The notes below the pieces were generated by a model, which saw only the letters and a program-made list of their open reading frames with translations, was not told the DNA's origin and did no database searches. The position numbers were made by a program, and so were the translations under genes. DNA of 64,000 nt from Mycobacterium sp. SMC-8 (lineage in GTDB: Bacteria > Actinomycetota > Actinomycetes > Mycobacteriales > Mycobacteriaceae), in contig NZ_CP079865.1 in assembly GCF_025263565.1 (NCBI RefSeq), forward strand, positions 5,890,001-5,954,000. The letters run 5' to 3'. Of this stretch, positions 8,122 through 17,333 are shown one piece after another (position 1 is the first letter of the stretch; each line of letters begins with the position of its first letter).

Positions 8122-9090
8122 ATGACCAATCAGCCATACGACGTGCTCGCCATCGGGCGCAGCGGCGTCGACGTCTACCCGCTCCAGACCGGTGTCGGCC
8201 TCGAAGAGGTTCAGACGTTCGGGAAGTTCCTCGGCGGCAGCGCCGCCAACGTCGCGGTCGCCGCGGCGCGACTCGGGAACCGGTCGGCGCTGATCTCCGG
8301 CGTCGGTGACGACCCGTTCGGCCGCTACGTGCGCGCCGAACTGGCTCGCCTCGGGGTGGACAACTCATACGTCACCACCCACAGTGAGTTCCCGACGCCG
8401 GTGACGTTCTGCGAGATCTTCCCGCCCGACGACTTCCCGCTGTACTTCTACCGCAAGCCCAGCGCCCCCGATCTGCAGATCCGTGCCGACGAGATCGATG
8501 CGGACGCGGTCCGCTCGGCGCGACTCTACTGGTCGACGGTGACAGGTCTGTCTGAGGAACCCAGTCGCAGTGCGCATTTCGCGGCATGGGAGGCGCGCGA
8601 GCGTCGGCCGCTCACGGTCCTGGACCTGGATTACCGCCCGATGTTCTGGGAGACGCCCGCAGCCGCCACCGAGCAGGTGCAGAAGGCGCTGGCACACGTG
8701 ACGGTCGCCGTCGGCAACCGCGAGGAGTGCGAGATCGCCGTCGGCGAGTCCAACCCGCACCGAGCCGCCGACGCGCTGCTCGACCTCGGGGTGGAACTCG
8801 CCATCGTCAAGCAGGGCCCGCGCGGGGTGCTCGGCAAGACCCGGCACACATCGGTCACCGTGCCCCCCAACCAAGTCGACGTCGTCAACGGCCTGGGAGC
8901 CGGTGACGCGTTCGGCGGCAGCCTGTGCCACGGACTGCTCCACAACTGGTCACTGGAGAAGACCCTGCGCTACGCCAACGCCGCCGGCGCGATCGTCGCC
9001 GGTCGGCTGGAGTGCTCGACCGCGATGCCGACCGCCGCCGAGGTCGCCGAACTGGCCGAGCAGACCGCTGTGGAGGCCGTCAATGTCTGA
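8122..9090 (+). CDS. iolC: 5-dehydro-2-deoxygluconokinase (IolC, PfkB family)
   Basis: A PfkB/ribokinase-family kinase of 322 residues. The N-terminal substrate motif GGSAANVAVAAARLG is near residue 40, and the C-terminal anion-hole motif NGLGAGDAFGG, with the catalytic aspartate, is near 255. In inositol catabolism IolC phosphorylates 2-deoxy-5-keto-gluconate. I prefer the ATG at 8122 to the GTG three bases earlier; GGAG lies 10 bases upstream. It heads the plus-strand iol operon, and its end overlaps the next gene by 8 bases. Confidence 0.92.
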   Translation: MTNQPYDVLAIGRSGVDVYPLQTGVGLEEVQTFGKFLGGSAANVAVAAARLGNRSALISGVGDDPFGRYVRAELARLGVDNSYVTTHSEFPTPVTFCEIFPPDDFPLYFYRKPSAPDLQIRADEIDADAVRSARLYWSTVTGLSEEPSRSAHFAAWEARERRPLTVLDLDYRPMFWETPAAATEQVQKALAHVTVAVGNREECEIAVGESNPHRAADALLDLGVELAIVKQGPRGVLGKTRHTSVTVPPNQVDVVNGLGAGDAFGGSLCHGLLHNWSLEKTLRYANAAGAIVAGRLECSTAMPTAAEVAELAEQTAVEAVNV

Positions 9091-9967
9091 TACCGCCGTG
9101 CGCCCCACCTATGCCTCGATCACCGAGCTGCGTGCCACCGACCCGGGCGCTGTCGCACGCGCCTGGGCGCAGCGCACCACCCGGCCGACCTTGCGCGGCA
9201 ACGGACGCCTGATGATCGTCGCCGCCGATCACCCCGCGCGCGGCGCTCTCGCCGTCGGTGGGCGGCCGACCGCGATGAACAGCCGCACCGATCTGCTGGA
9301 CCGGTTGCAGGCCGCGCTCGCCGATCCCGGCGTGGACGGAGTGCTGGCGACCGCGGACATCCTCGATGACCTGGTGCTGCTGGGCGCGCTCGAGGACAAG
9401 GTGGTGTTCTCGTCGTTCAACCGCGGCGGTTTGGCCGGCTCGTCGTTCGAGCTCGACGACCGGATGACGGGCGCCACCGCCGCATCGACCGCCGCGGCCC
9501 GGATGAACGGCGGAAAGATGTTGTGCCGCATCGATCTCGACGATCCAGGCACGGTGTCCACGCTGACGGCCTGCGCACAGGCCGTGGACGAGCTCGCCGC
9601 CCACGGTCTGATCGCGATGCTGGAGCCGTTCATGTCCTCGCGCGTCGACGGCAAGGTCCGCAACGACCTGACCCCCGACGCGGTGATCAAATCGGTGCAC
9701 ATCGGCCAGGGTCTCGGCTCCACCTCGGCGTACACCTGGATGAAGCTGCCCGTGGCGGACGAGATGGAGCGCGTCATGGAGTCCACGACCCTTCCCACCC
9801 TGCTGCTCGGTGGGGATCCCACCGATCCCGAAGAGGCGTTCGCCAGTTGGGAGAAGGCGTTGTCACTTCCGTCGGTGCGCGGCCTGATCGTCGGCCGCAC
9901 CCTGCTCTACCCGCCCGACGACGACGTCAGCTCGGCCGTCGCGACCGCGGTGGCGATGGTCCGATGA
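9083..9967 (+). CDS. Cgl0158-family (beta/alpha)8 barrel aldolase-like protein, IolJ-role candidate
   Basis: A 294-residue barrel protein starting MSDTAVRPTYAS. The start is set by overlap with the iolC stop; open frame continues upstream but only inside iolC. Segments such as MIVAADHPARGALAVGG and CRIDLDD, and the lysine in WMKLPV, suit a class I-type aldolase barrel. Actinobacterial inositol clusters carry this family where other bacteria have iolJ, so it probably splits 2-deoxy-5-keto-gluconate 6-phosphate. That role is inferred from position. Its stop overlaps the iolB start (ATGA). Confidence 0.8.
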   Translation: MSDTAVRPTYASITELRATDPGAVARAWAQRTTRPTLRGNGRLMIVAADHPARGALAVGGRPTAMNSRTDLLDRLQAALADPGVDGVLATADILDDLVLLGALEDKVVFSSFNRGGLAGSSFELDDRMTGATAASTAAARMNGGKMLCRIDLDDPGTVSTLTACAQAVDELAAHGLIAMLEPFMSSRVDGKVRNDLTPDAVIKSVHIGQGLGSTSAYTWMKLPVADEMERVMESTTLPTLLLGGDPTDPEEAFASWEKALSLPSVRGLIVGRTLLYPPDDDVSSAVATAVAMVR

Positions 9968-10827
9968 GGTCGAAGCTGTACATTCCGGCCGGCAGCGCTT
10001 CGACTCCGTTCACCGTCGCGATCACCCCGGAGGACGCCGGCTGGGCCGAATCCTCCTTGCACGTAGTCGATCTCGGAGACGACGGTTCGGTGTCATTGAA
10101 CACCGGCGACAACGAGGTGATGATCCTGCCGTTGGCCGGCGCCGGGCGCGTCGAATGCGGCGGCGAGATGTTCGAGTTGTCGCCCCGCGCTTCGGTGTTC
10201 GACGGGCCCGCAGACATGGTGTACCTCGGCCTCGGCCAGGACTACTTCCTGTCGGGCCGGGGCCGCATCGCGATCTGCGGTGCCCGCGCGAAGACGTCCT
10301 TCCCGAACCGCCGCGTCGCCGCGGCCGACGTGGCCGTCGAACTGCGCGGGGCGGGCAATTGCAGCCGCCAGGTGCACAACTTCGGCACCGCCACCGCATT
10401 CGAGGCGGACTCGCTGATTGCCTGCGAGGTGATCACCCCCGGTGGCAACTGGTCGAGCTATCCCGCGCACAAGCACGACGAGAACACCGACGTCGAGACC
10501 CAGCTCGAGGAGATCTACTACTTCGAGATCGACGACAGCCCGGCGGGCACACCGGGATTCGGCTATCACCGGGTCTATGGCACCCCCGAGCGCCCGATCG
10601 AGGTGCTCGAAGAGGTCCGCACCGGCGATGTGGTGCTGGTCCCCCACGGCTACCACGGCCCGTCCATCGCGGCTCCGGGCCACCACATGTACTACCTGAA
10701 CGTGATGGCCGGTTCGGGACCGACCCGCGCCTGGCTGATCTGTGACGATCCCAATCACACCTGGCTGCGCGGCAGCTGGGAGCACCAGGAGATCGACCCG
10801 CGTCTGCCGTTCACCGCGCAATCGTGA
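9964..10827 (+). CDS. iolB: 5-deoxy-glucuronate isomerase (IolB)
   Basis: A 287-residue bicupin of the KduI/IolB family. The metal-binding cupin motif is visible around residues 160-180 (YPAHKHDENT, then QLEEIYYFEI), with a later histidine in VPHGYHGP near residue 225. IolB converts 5-deoxy-glucuronate to 2-deoxy-5-keto-gluconate, the IolC substrate. The ATG overlaps the stop of the aldolase-like gene (ATGA), and iolD follows 29 bases later. Confidence 0.93.
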   Translation: MRSKLYIPAGSASTPFTVAITPEDAGWAESSLHVVDLGDDGSVSLNTGDNEVMILPLAGAGRVECGGEMFELSPRASVFDGPADMVYLGLGQDYFLSGRGRIAICGARAKTSFPNRRVAAADVAVELRGAGNCSRQVHNFGTATAFEADSLIACEVITPGGNWSSYPAHKHDENTDVETQLEEIYYFEIDDSPAGTPGFGYHRVYGTPERPIEVLEEVRTGDVVLVPHGYHGPSIAAPGHHMYYLNVMAGSGPTRAWLICDDPNHTWLRGSWEHQEIDPRLPFTAQS

Positions 10828-10856
10828 TGTACTCCGCCACCGAAGGAGCGTGACCC

Positions 10857-12806
10857 GTGGTTTCCACCGCGCCGAAGTCGACAGAGAAGTTCGTCGACAA
10901 CGAACCGACCGTACGGCTCACCGTCGCCCAGGCGACCGTGCGCTTCCTGGCCAACCAGTACGTCGAACACGACGGTGAGCGGCACAAGTTCTTCGCCGGG
11001 TGCTTGGGCATCTTCGGCCACGGCAACGTCGCGGGCATCGGCCAGGCACTGCTTCAGGACGAGGTGGAGGCCCACGAGGCCGGCGAACAACCGGACCTGC
11101 GGTATGTGCTGGGCCGCAATGAACAGGCCATGGTGCACACCGCCGTCGCGTACGCCCGGCAGCGCGACCGCACCCAGGCGTGGGCGGTGACCGCCAGCGT
11201 CGGACCGGGCTCGACGAACATGCTGACCGGCGCCGCGCTGGCCACCATCAACCGACTGCCGGTATTGCTGCTGCCCGCAGACACTTTCGCCACCCGGGTG
11301 AGCTCACCGGTGCTGCAGGAGCTGGAGCTGCCCTCGTCCGGGGATGTCACCGTCAACGACGCGTTCAAACCGTTGTCGCGCTATTTCGACCGGGTGTGGC
11401 GTCCCGAGCAGCTGCCCGCGGCGCTGCTGGGGGCGATGCGGGTGTTGACCGATCCCGTCGAGACGGGCGCAGCGACGATCGCCCTGCCGCAGGACGTGCA
11501 GGCCGAGGCCTTCGACTGGCCGGTCTCGTTGTTCGCCGAGCGCACCTGGCACATCGCCCGGCCGATGCCCGAGCGGGCCGTGATCGCCAAGGCCGCCGAG
11601 GTCATCCGCTCGGCGACCAAACCGCTGATCGTCGCCGGTGGCGGTGTCATCTATTCCGGCGCGAACGACGCGCTGGCGCAGTTCGTGGCCCAGACCGGGA
11701 TCCCGGTCTGCGAGAGCCAAGCGGGGAAGGGCTCACTGCTGCACGACGATCCGCGCTCGGTCGGCGCCGTCGGGTCCACCGGGACCACGGCGGCCAACGC
11801 GCTGGCCGCCGAGGCCGACGTCATCATCGGGATCGGCACCCGTTACAGCGATTTCACCTCGGCGTCGCGCACCGCGTTCAACAACCCCGACGTCCGGTTC
11901 GTCAACATCAACGTGGCATCCCTGGACTCGGTCAAGCAGGGCGGGATCAGCGTGGTCTCCGACGCCCGGGAAGCGCTCGAAGCGCTGACCGGACTGCTCG
12001 ACGACTACTCGGTCAGCGACGAATACACCTCGCGCGTCCGCGAACTGATGTCCGAGTGGAACGACACCGTCACCGAGGCGTACCGCACCGAGGACGGTGC
12101 CGCGCTGAACCAGAACCAGGTGATCGGCTTGGTGAACACGTTGTCCGACGCCCGCGACGTCGTAGTGTGCGCCGCCGGGTCGATGCCCGGTGATCTGCAC
12201 AAATTGTGGCGGATGCGCGACCGCAAGGGCTACCACGTCGAGTACGGGTTCTCCTGCATGGGCTATGAGATCGCCGGCGGTATCGGAGTGCGGATGGCAG
12301 CCCCCGACCGCGACGTGTTCATCATGGTCGGCGACGGCTCCTACCTGATGATGGCCACCGAACTCGTCACCGCCGTGCAGGAGGGTGTGAAGGTCATCCC
12401 GGTGCTGGTGCAGAACCACGGCTTCGCCTCCATCGGCGGCCTGTCGGATTCCGTTGGCTCGCAACGCTTCGGCACCAGCTACCGGTACCGCGGCGAGGAC
12501 GGCCGGCTCAACGGCGGCAAACTGCCTGTCGATCTGGCCGCGAACGCGGCCAGCCTGGGCGCCGACGTCATCCGTGTCACGACCGCCGCCGAGTTCACCG
12601 ATGCCGTCAAGGTCGCCAAGGCCAGTGACCGCACCACGGTCATCCACGTCGAGACCGACCCGATGGTCTTTGCACCGGACAGCCATTCCTGGTGGGACGT
12701 GCCGGTCAGCCAGGTCTCGACACTGGCGTCCACCCAGCAGGCCCATCAGCGGTACGCAGACTGGAAGAAAGTCCAGCGGCCACTGATCAATCCGTCCGAC
12801 CGCTAG
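10857..12806 (+). CDS. iolD: 3D-(3,5/4)-trihydroxycyclohexane-1,2-dione acylhydrolase (IolD)
   Basis: A 649-residue thiamine-diphosphate enzyme. The N-terminal catalytic glutamate is in LGRNEQAMVH (near residue 85), a central FAD/DHS-like domain covers about 230-380, and the C-terminal diphosphate motif begins GDGSYLMMATE (near 492) and ends in the asparagine of VLVQNHG. IolD hydrolyses the ring-opened trione to 5-deoxy-glucuronate. The GTG start has GAAGGAG about 9 bases upstream. It lies between iolB and iolE, so the middle of the pathway is encoded together. Confidence 0.94.
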   Translation: MVSTAPKSTEKFVDNEPTVRLTVAQATVRFLANQYVEHDGERHKFFAGCLGIFGHGNVAGIGQALLQDEVEAHEAGEQPDLRYVLGRNEQAMVHTAVAYARQRDRTQAWAVTASVGPGSTNMLTGAALATINRLPVLLLPADTFATRVSSPVLQELELPSSGDVTVNDAFKPLSRYFDRVWRPEQLPAALLGAMRVLTDPVETGAATIALPQDVQAEAFDWPVSLFAERTWHIARPMPERAVIAKAAEVIRSATKPLIVAGGGVIYSGANDALAQFVAQTGIPVCESQAGKGSLLHDDPRSVGAVGSTGTTAANALAAEADVIIGIGTRYSDFTSASRTAFNNPDVRFVNINVASLDSVKQGGISVVSDAREALEALTGLLDDYSVSDEYTSRVRELMSEWNDTVTEAYRTEDGAALNQNQVIGLVNTLSDARDVVVCAAGSMPGDLHKLWRMRDRKGYHVEYGFSCMGYEIAGGIGVRMAAPDRDVFIMVGDGSYLMMATELVTAVQEGVKVIPVLVQNHGFASIGGLSDSVGSQRFGTSYRYRGEDGRLNGGKLPVDLAANAASLGADVIRVTTAAEFTDAVKVAKASDRTTVIHVETDPMVFAPDSHSWWDVPVSQVSTLASTQQAHQRYADWKKVQRPLINPSDR

Positions 12807-12819
12807 GCCAGGGAGCACC

Positions 12820-13725
12820 GTGACTTCAATTCGTGTTGGCTCCGCGCCGGATTCGTGGGGGGTGTGGTTTCCCGACGATCCGCAGCAGACGCCCTACACC
12901 CGTTTCCTCGACGAGGTCGCCGAGTCGGGCTATGAGTGGATCGAGCTGGGCCCCTACGGGTACCTGCCCACCGACCCGGCCACGCTGGCCGACGAGCTGG
13001 CCGCCCGGGGGCTCAAGCTCTCGGCCGGGACGGTGTTCGAGCACCTGCACCAGGATGACTCATGGGATGCGGTCTGGAAGCAGATCGAGGGCGTCGCCAA
13101 GCTGACCGCCGCGGTCGGCGGCAAGCACGTGGTGGTCATCCCGGAGATGTGGCGCGACCCGGCCACCGGCGAGGTTCTCGAAGACCGCCACCTCACCGCC
13201 GAGCAGTGGGCCAAGAAGACCGGCGGCATGAACGACCTCGGCAAGGCGATGTTCGAAACCTACGGGGTGCGTGCGCAGTATCATCCGCACGCCGACTCCC
13301 ACGTCGACACCGAGGACAACGTGTACCGCTTCCTCGATGGCACCGACAGCCGGTATGTGAACCTGTGCCTGGACACCGGCCACATCTCCTACTGCGGCGG
13401 CGACAACATCGCGATCATCCGCCGCGCCCCCGAACGCATCGGATATCTGCACCTCAAGCAGGTCGATCCGCAGGTCCGCGCCAAGGTCGAAGCCGAGGAC
13501 CTGCCGTTCGGCGAGGCGGTCAAGCTCGGCGCGATGACCGAACCGCCGCTGGGGATCCCGGACATGCCACCGCTTCTCGCCGAGGTCGAGAAACTCGGCA
13601 TCGACGTGTTCGCGATCGTCGAGCAGGACATGTATCCCTGCCCTGCCGACGCCCCGCTGCCCATCGCCAAGCGCACCCGCAACTATCTCGGGTCGTGCGG
13701 CATCCCGTCCGTCACATTCACATAG
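12820..13725 (+). CDS. iolE: Inosose dehydratase (IolE), TIM barrel
   Basis: A 301-residue sugar-isomerase-like barrel. Family segments include APDSWGVWFPDDPQQ at residues 9-23, the typical IolE opening, CLDTGHISYCGGD near residue 185 and GYLHLKQVDP near 207. IolE dehydrates scyllo-inosose to the dione used by IolD. The start is a GTG with GGGAG close upstream. The gene sits 13 bases after iolD and 30 bases before iolG. Confidence 0.9.
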   Translation: MTSIRVGSAPDSWGVWFPDDPQQTPYTRFLDEVAESGYEWIELGPYGYLPTDPATLADELAARGLKLSAGTVFEHLHQDDSWDAVWKQIEGVAKLTAAVGGKHVVVIPEMWRDPATGEVLEDRHLTAEQWAKKTGGMNDLGKAMFETYGVRAQYHPHADSHVDTEDNVYRFLDGTDSRYVNLCLDTGHISYCGGDNIAIIRRAPERIGYLHLKQVDPQVRAKVEAEDLPFGEAVKLGAMTEPPLGIPDMPPLLAEVEKLGIDVFAIVEQDMYPCPADAPLPIAKRTRNYLGSCGIPSVTFT

Positions 13726-13755
13726 TCGGCCGCTCTTCCACAAGGAGAAATCACC

Positions 13756-14760
13756 ATGCCCGAACTGCGTGTCGCCGTCCTGGGAGTCGGCGTCATGGGG
13801 GCCGACCACGTCGCCCGGATCACGTCCCGGATCTCGGGCGCGCGGGTGTCGGTGGTCAACGACTACGTCACCGAGAAGGCCGAGCAGATCGCCTCGGGCA
13901 TCGAAGGTTGCCGCGCCGTTGCCGATCCCCTCGACGCGATCGCCGATCCGGACGTCGACGCCGTGCTGCTGGCCACCCCGGGCACCACCCACGAGAAGCA
14001 GCTGCTGGCCTGCCTGGAGCACCGCAAGCCGGTGATGTGCGAGAAGCCGCTCACCACCGACGTTTCCACATCGCTGGAGATCGTCCGGCGAGAGGCCGGG
14101 CTTGATCGCCCGCTGATCCAGGTCGGCTTCATGCGACGCTTCGACGACGAGTACATGCGGCTCAAGGCACTGCTCGACGGCGGCGAACTCGGCGAGCCCC
14201 TGGTGATGCACTGCGTGCACCGCAACCCGAATGTGCCGTCGTACTTCGACAGCTCGCTGATCGTCAAAGATTCGCTGGTGCACGAGGTCGACGTGACGCG
14301 CTACCTGTTCGGCGAGGAGATCGCCAGCGTCCAGATCGTCAAACCCTCGTCGAATCCTGGTGCGCCCCAGGGTGTCATCGATCCGCAGATTGCGATCCTA
14401 CGAACGGTGTCCGGACGGCACGTGGACGTCGAACTCTTCGTCACCACCGGTGTCGCCTACGAGGTGCGCACCGAGGTGGTCGCAGAACGTGGCAGCGCGA
14501 TGATCGGCCTGGACGTCGGGCTGATCCGCAAATCCGCGCCGGGCACCTGGGGTGGTCAGATCACCCCCGGGTTCCGGGAACGGTTCGGCCGCGCCTATGA
14601 CACCGAGATCCAACGGTGGGTTGACGCCGTCATCTCCGGCACCAACGTCGACGGACCGACCGCGTGGGACGGCTACGCGGCCGCGGCGGTGTGCGCGGCA
14701 GGTGTCGAATCGCTCGAAACCGGCCTGCCCGTTGATGTGCAGCTCGCCGACCGACCGTAG
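13756..14760 (+). CDS. iolG: Myo-inositol 2-dehydrogenase-like oxidoreductase (IolG, Gfo/Idh/MocA)
   Basis: A 334-residue dehydrogenase with Rossmann motif VLGVGVMGADH (residues 7-17), CEKPLTTD near 95 and the family's catalytic region including SLVHEVDVTRYL near residue 174. IolG oxidises myo-inositol to scyllo-inosose, the first step of the pathway. AAGGAG lies 8 bases upstream of the ATG. Position between iolE and iolA supports the call, although Gfo/Idh/MocA proteins cannot be assigned a substrate from sequence alone. Confidence 0.88.
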   Translation: MPELRVAVLGVGVMGADHVARITSRISGARVSVVNDYVTEKAEQIASGIEGCRAVADPLDAIADPDVDAVLLATPGTTHEKQLLACLEHRKPVMCEKPLTTDVSTSLEIVRREAGLDRPLIQVGFMRRFDDEYMRLKALLDGGELGEPLVMHCVHRNPNVPSYFDSSLIVKDSLVHEVDVTRYLFGEEIASVQIVKPSSNPGAPQGVIDPQIAILRTVSGRHVDVELFVTTGVAYEVRTEVVAERGSAMIGLDVGLIRKSAPGTWGGQITPGFRERFGRAYDTEIQRWVDAVISGTNVDGPTAWDGYAAAAVCAAGVESLETGLPVDVQLADRP

Positions 14761-14788
14761 AACCGAAAACACAAGCAGGAGCAGAGTA

Positions 14789-16279
14789 ATGACCAAGACG
14801 ATTTCCCATTGGGTTGATAACAAGGTGTTTGCCGGCGAGTCCTCCGCGACGGCGCCGGTGACCAATCCGGCGACTGGTGTGGTGACCGGTCAGGTCGCGC
14901 TGGCCAGCGTCGCCGACGCCCAGCTGGTGATCGATGCGGCCGCTGCCGCGTTCCCGGCCTGGCGGGACACCTCGCTGGCCAAACGCACCCAGGTGCTGTT
15001 CGCCTTCCGGGAGCTGCTCAACGAGCGCAAGGGTGAACTGGCCGAGATCATCACCGCCGAGCACGGCAAGGTCGTCTCCGACGCGCTCGGCGAGGTCAGC
15101 CGCGGCCAGGAGGTCGTCGAGTTCGCCTGCGGCATCCCCCACCTGCTCAAGGGCGGCTACACCGAGAACGCCTCGACCAACGTCGACGTGCACTCCATCC
15201 GCCAGCCCCTGGGCCCGGTCGCGATCATCTCCCCGTTCAACTTCCCCGCCATGGTGCCGATGTGGTTCTTCCCGATCGCCATCGCCACCGGCAACACCGT
15301 GGTCCTCAAACCCAGCGAGAAAGACCCCAGCGCCGCGCTGTGGCTGGCCGAGCTGTGGAAACAAGCCGGCCTGCCCGCCGGGGTGTTCAACGTCCTCCAA
15401 GGCGACAAGACCGCCGTCGACGAACTGCTCACCAACCCCAAGATCAAATCCGTGAGCTTTGTCGGGTCCACCCCGATCGCCCAGTACGTCTACGCCACCG
15501 GCACCGCCGCCGGCAAGCGCGTCCAGGCCCTGGGCGGAGCCAAAAACCACGCCGTGATCCTGCCCGACGCCGACCTGGATTTGGCCGCCGACGCGATGGT
15601 CAACGCCGGCTTCGGCTCCGCCGGCGAACGCTGTATGGCCATCTCCGCCTGCGTGGCCGTCGGCCCCATCGCCGACGACCTGGTCGCCAAGATCACCGAA
15701 CGCACCACCGGGCTCAAGATCGGCGACGGCACCCGCAACACCGACATGGGTCCGCTGGTCACCAAGGCCCACCGCGACAAGGTCGCCTCCTACATCGACG
15801 CCGGCGAAGCCGCCGGCGCCAAGGTCGTCGTCGACGGCCGCACCGTCCAGGCCGACGGTGATCAGGACGGGTTCTGGCTGGGCCCCACCCTGCTCGACAA
15901 CGTCACCGCCGACATGAGCGTCTGCACCGACGAGATCTTCGGCCCCGTCCTGTCGGTCGTGCGGGTGGACACCTACGACCAGGCCCTGGACCTGATCAAC
16001 ACCAACCCCTACGGCAACGGCACCGCGATCTTCACCAACGACGGCGGCGCGGCCCGACGCTTCCAAAACGAGGTCGAGGTCGGCATGGTCGGCATCAACG
16101 TGCCCATCCCCGTTCCCATGGCCTACTACAGCTTCGGCGGCTGGAAAGCCTCCCTGTTCGGCGACAGCCACGCCCACGGCACCGACGGCGTCCAATTCTT
16201 CACCCGCCAAAAAGCCATCACCACCCGCTGGCTCGACCCCAGCCACGGCGGCATCAACCTCGGATTCCCCACCAACTAA
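14789..16279 (+). CDS. iolA: Methylmalonate-semialdehyde/malonate-semialdehyde dehydrogenase (CoA-acylating)
   Basis: A 496-residue aldehyde dehydrogenase of the MmsA/IolA branch. Visible are the NAD site ISPFNFPAMVPMWFF (near residue 148), the FVGSTPIA segment (near 225) and the catalytic cysteine in GSAGERCMAIS (about residue 282). It turns malonate semialdehyde, the end product of the inositol route, into acetyl-CoA; the same enzyme can serve valine catabolism. The ATG at 14789 follows AGGAG; a longer frame to 14552 lies inside iolG and is not used. Confidence 0.92.
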   Translation: MTKTISHWVDNKVFAGESSATAPVTNPATGVVTGQVALASVADAQLVIDAAAAAFPAWRDTSLAKRTQVLFAFRELLNERKGELAEIITAEHGKVVSDALGEVSRGQEVVEFACGIPHLLKGGYTENASTNVDVHSIRQPLGPVAIISPFNFPAMVPMWFFPIAIATGNTVVLKPSEKDPSAALWLAELWKQAGLPAGVFNVLQGDKTAVDELLTNPKIKSVSFVGSTPIAQYVYATGTAAGKRVQALGGAKNHAVILPDADLDLAADAMVNAGFGSAGERCMAISACVAVGPIADDLVAKITERTTGLKIGDGTRNTDMGPLVTKAHRDKVASYIDAGEAAGAKVVVDGRTVQADGDQDGFWLGPTLLDNVTADMSVCTDEIFGPVLSVVRVDTYDQALDLINTNPYGNGTAIFTNDGGAARRFQNEVEVGMVGINVPIPVPMAYYSFGGWKASLFGDSHAHGTDGVQFFTRQKAITTRWLDPSHGGINLGFPTN

Positions 16280-16296
16280 GACCACCCCCACAGTCC

Positions 16297-16357
16297 GCGA
16301 GCGTGCGTGTCCGCAACCGACACGCCGCCCGCAGACCCAACTTCACGCACCCTCGCC
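16297..16357. repeat. Dispersed palindromic repeat, copy 1
   Basis: Outer arms GCGAGCGTGCGTG (16297-16309) and CACGCACCCTCGCC (16344-16357) pair with one mismatch, and an inner GTGTC/GACAC pair is nested. A related element with the same arm sequence lies at 63270-63335, also just after a stop codon. It may act as a terminator for iolA or be a small dispersed repeat of the genome. Confidence 0.55.
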
Positions 16358-16402
16358 AGGGGTGAGCGGGGTGCGGAGAGGCACGGTGACAGAGAGGTGG
16401 AA

Positions 16403-17245
16403 GTGCCAGAGCTGGTGGCGACCGCATGGACGAGTGCAGGCAACACGTCGCCGATGCACAGCCCGGCGACGAGCCCGATTCCGATCACCGAACGCGTCCG
16501 GGCAATCGCCGATGCCGGGTACAGCGGCTTCGGACTGATCGCCGATGACCTCCTCGCGGTCCGGGAGTCGATCGGTTTCGCGGCGTTGCGCGACATGATC
16601 GCCGATCATGGTCTTTCCCATGTGGAGATCGAGCTGATCGAGCGGTGGTGGGTTGGTCGTGGCCTGCCCGGGCACACGTATCAGATCCGCGACCTGCTGT
16701 TCGAGGCCGCCGATGCCCTCAACCCGGCATTCATCAAGATCGGCTCGGAGAACGGTCCCGCCGCCGCGGCGCTGGAACCGTTCGTCGTCCCGCTGCGGCA
16801 ACTCGCCGACGACGCGGCGCGGCTCGGCACCCGAATCGCGATCGAACCGATGCCGTTCTCCCTGATCGCGTCTCTGCCCAGAGGCGCCGAACTTGTCAGA
16901 GCGGCGGACCATCCCGATGTCGGTCTGATCGTCGACGCCTGGCATGTGTTCCGCGCCGGCACCTCGCTTGCCGAGTTGGACGCCGCGCTCACCGGCGAGA
17001 GGGTGTTCGGCGTGGAACTCGACGACGCCCACGCGCAGGTGGTCGGCACACTCTTCGACGACACCGTTGAACGCCGGCAGCTGTGCGGCGAGGGATCGTT
17101 CGACCTCGTCGGTCTGGTGAAGGTTCTGCGCGACAAGGGTTTCGACGGTCCCTGGGGTGTCGAGATCTTGTCCGCGTCGTTTCGGCAACTGCCGTTGGCC
17201 GATGCGCTGAGATCAGCCGCCGAGACCGCGCTCAAGGTCCTTTAG
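16403..17245 (+). CDS. Sugar phosphate isomerase/epimerase, TIM barrel
   Basis: A 280-residue barrel protein. I place the start at the GTG at 16403 because GAGAGG lies 5 bases upstream and homology-like sequence (PELVATAWTSAGN) begins there; the longer frame to 16307 crosses the palindromic repeat. Metal-site-like segments are AIEPMPFS near residue 153, IVDAWHVFRAG near 178 and GVEILSASF near the end. It follows the iol operon after 123 bases and is the fourth isomerase of this type in the locus. Substrate unknown; IolH or IolI-like roles are possible. Confidence 0.78.
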   Translation: MPELVATAWTSAGNTSPMHSPATSPIPITERVRAIADAGYSGFGLIADDLLAVRESIGFAALRDMIADHGLSHVEIELIERWWVGRGLPGHTYQIRDLLFEAADALNPAFIKIGSENGPAAAALEPFVVPLRQLADDAARLGTRIAIEPMPFSLIASLPRGAELVRAADHPDVGLIVDAWHVFRAGTSLAELDAALTGERVFGVELDDAHAQVVGTLFDDTVERRQLCGEGSFDLVGLVKVLRDKGFDGPWGVEILSASFRQLPLADALRSAAETALKVL

Positions 17246-17333
17246 ACAGCCACCGTCACCCACGCGCCGGCGGCAAATGGCACCAACCCCGACGAGCGGG
17301 CGCGCCACCGGGCACACCTGAACTGCGGCAGGA

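Noticed and set aside
14630..16291. Long minus-strand open frame (553 codons) opposite iolA
   Set aside because: It is a high-GC shadow of iolA: composition is Gly/Val/Asp-rich without domain features, it has no ribosome binding site, and iolA on the other strand is an unmistakable aldehyde dehydrogenase.
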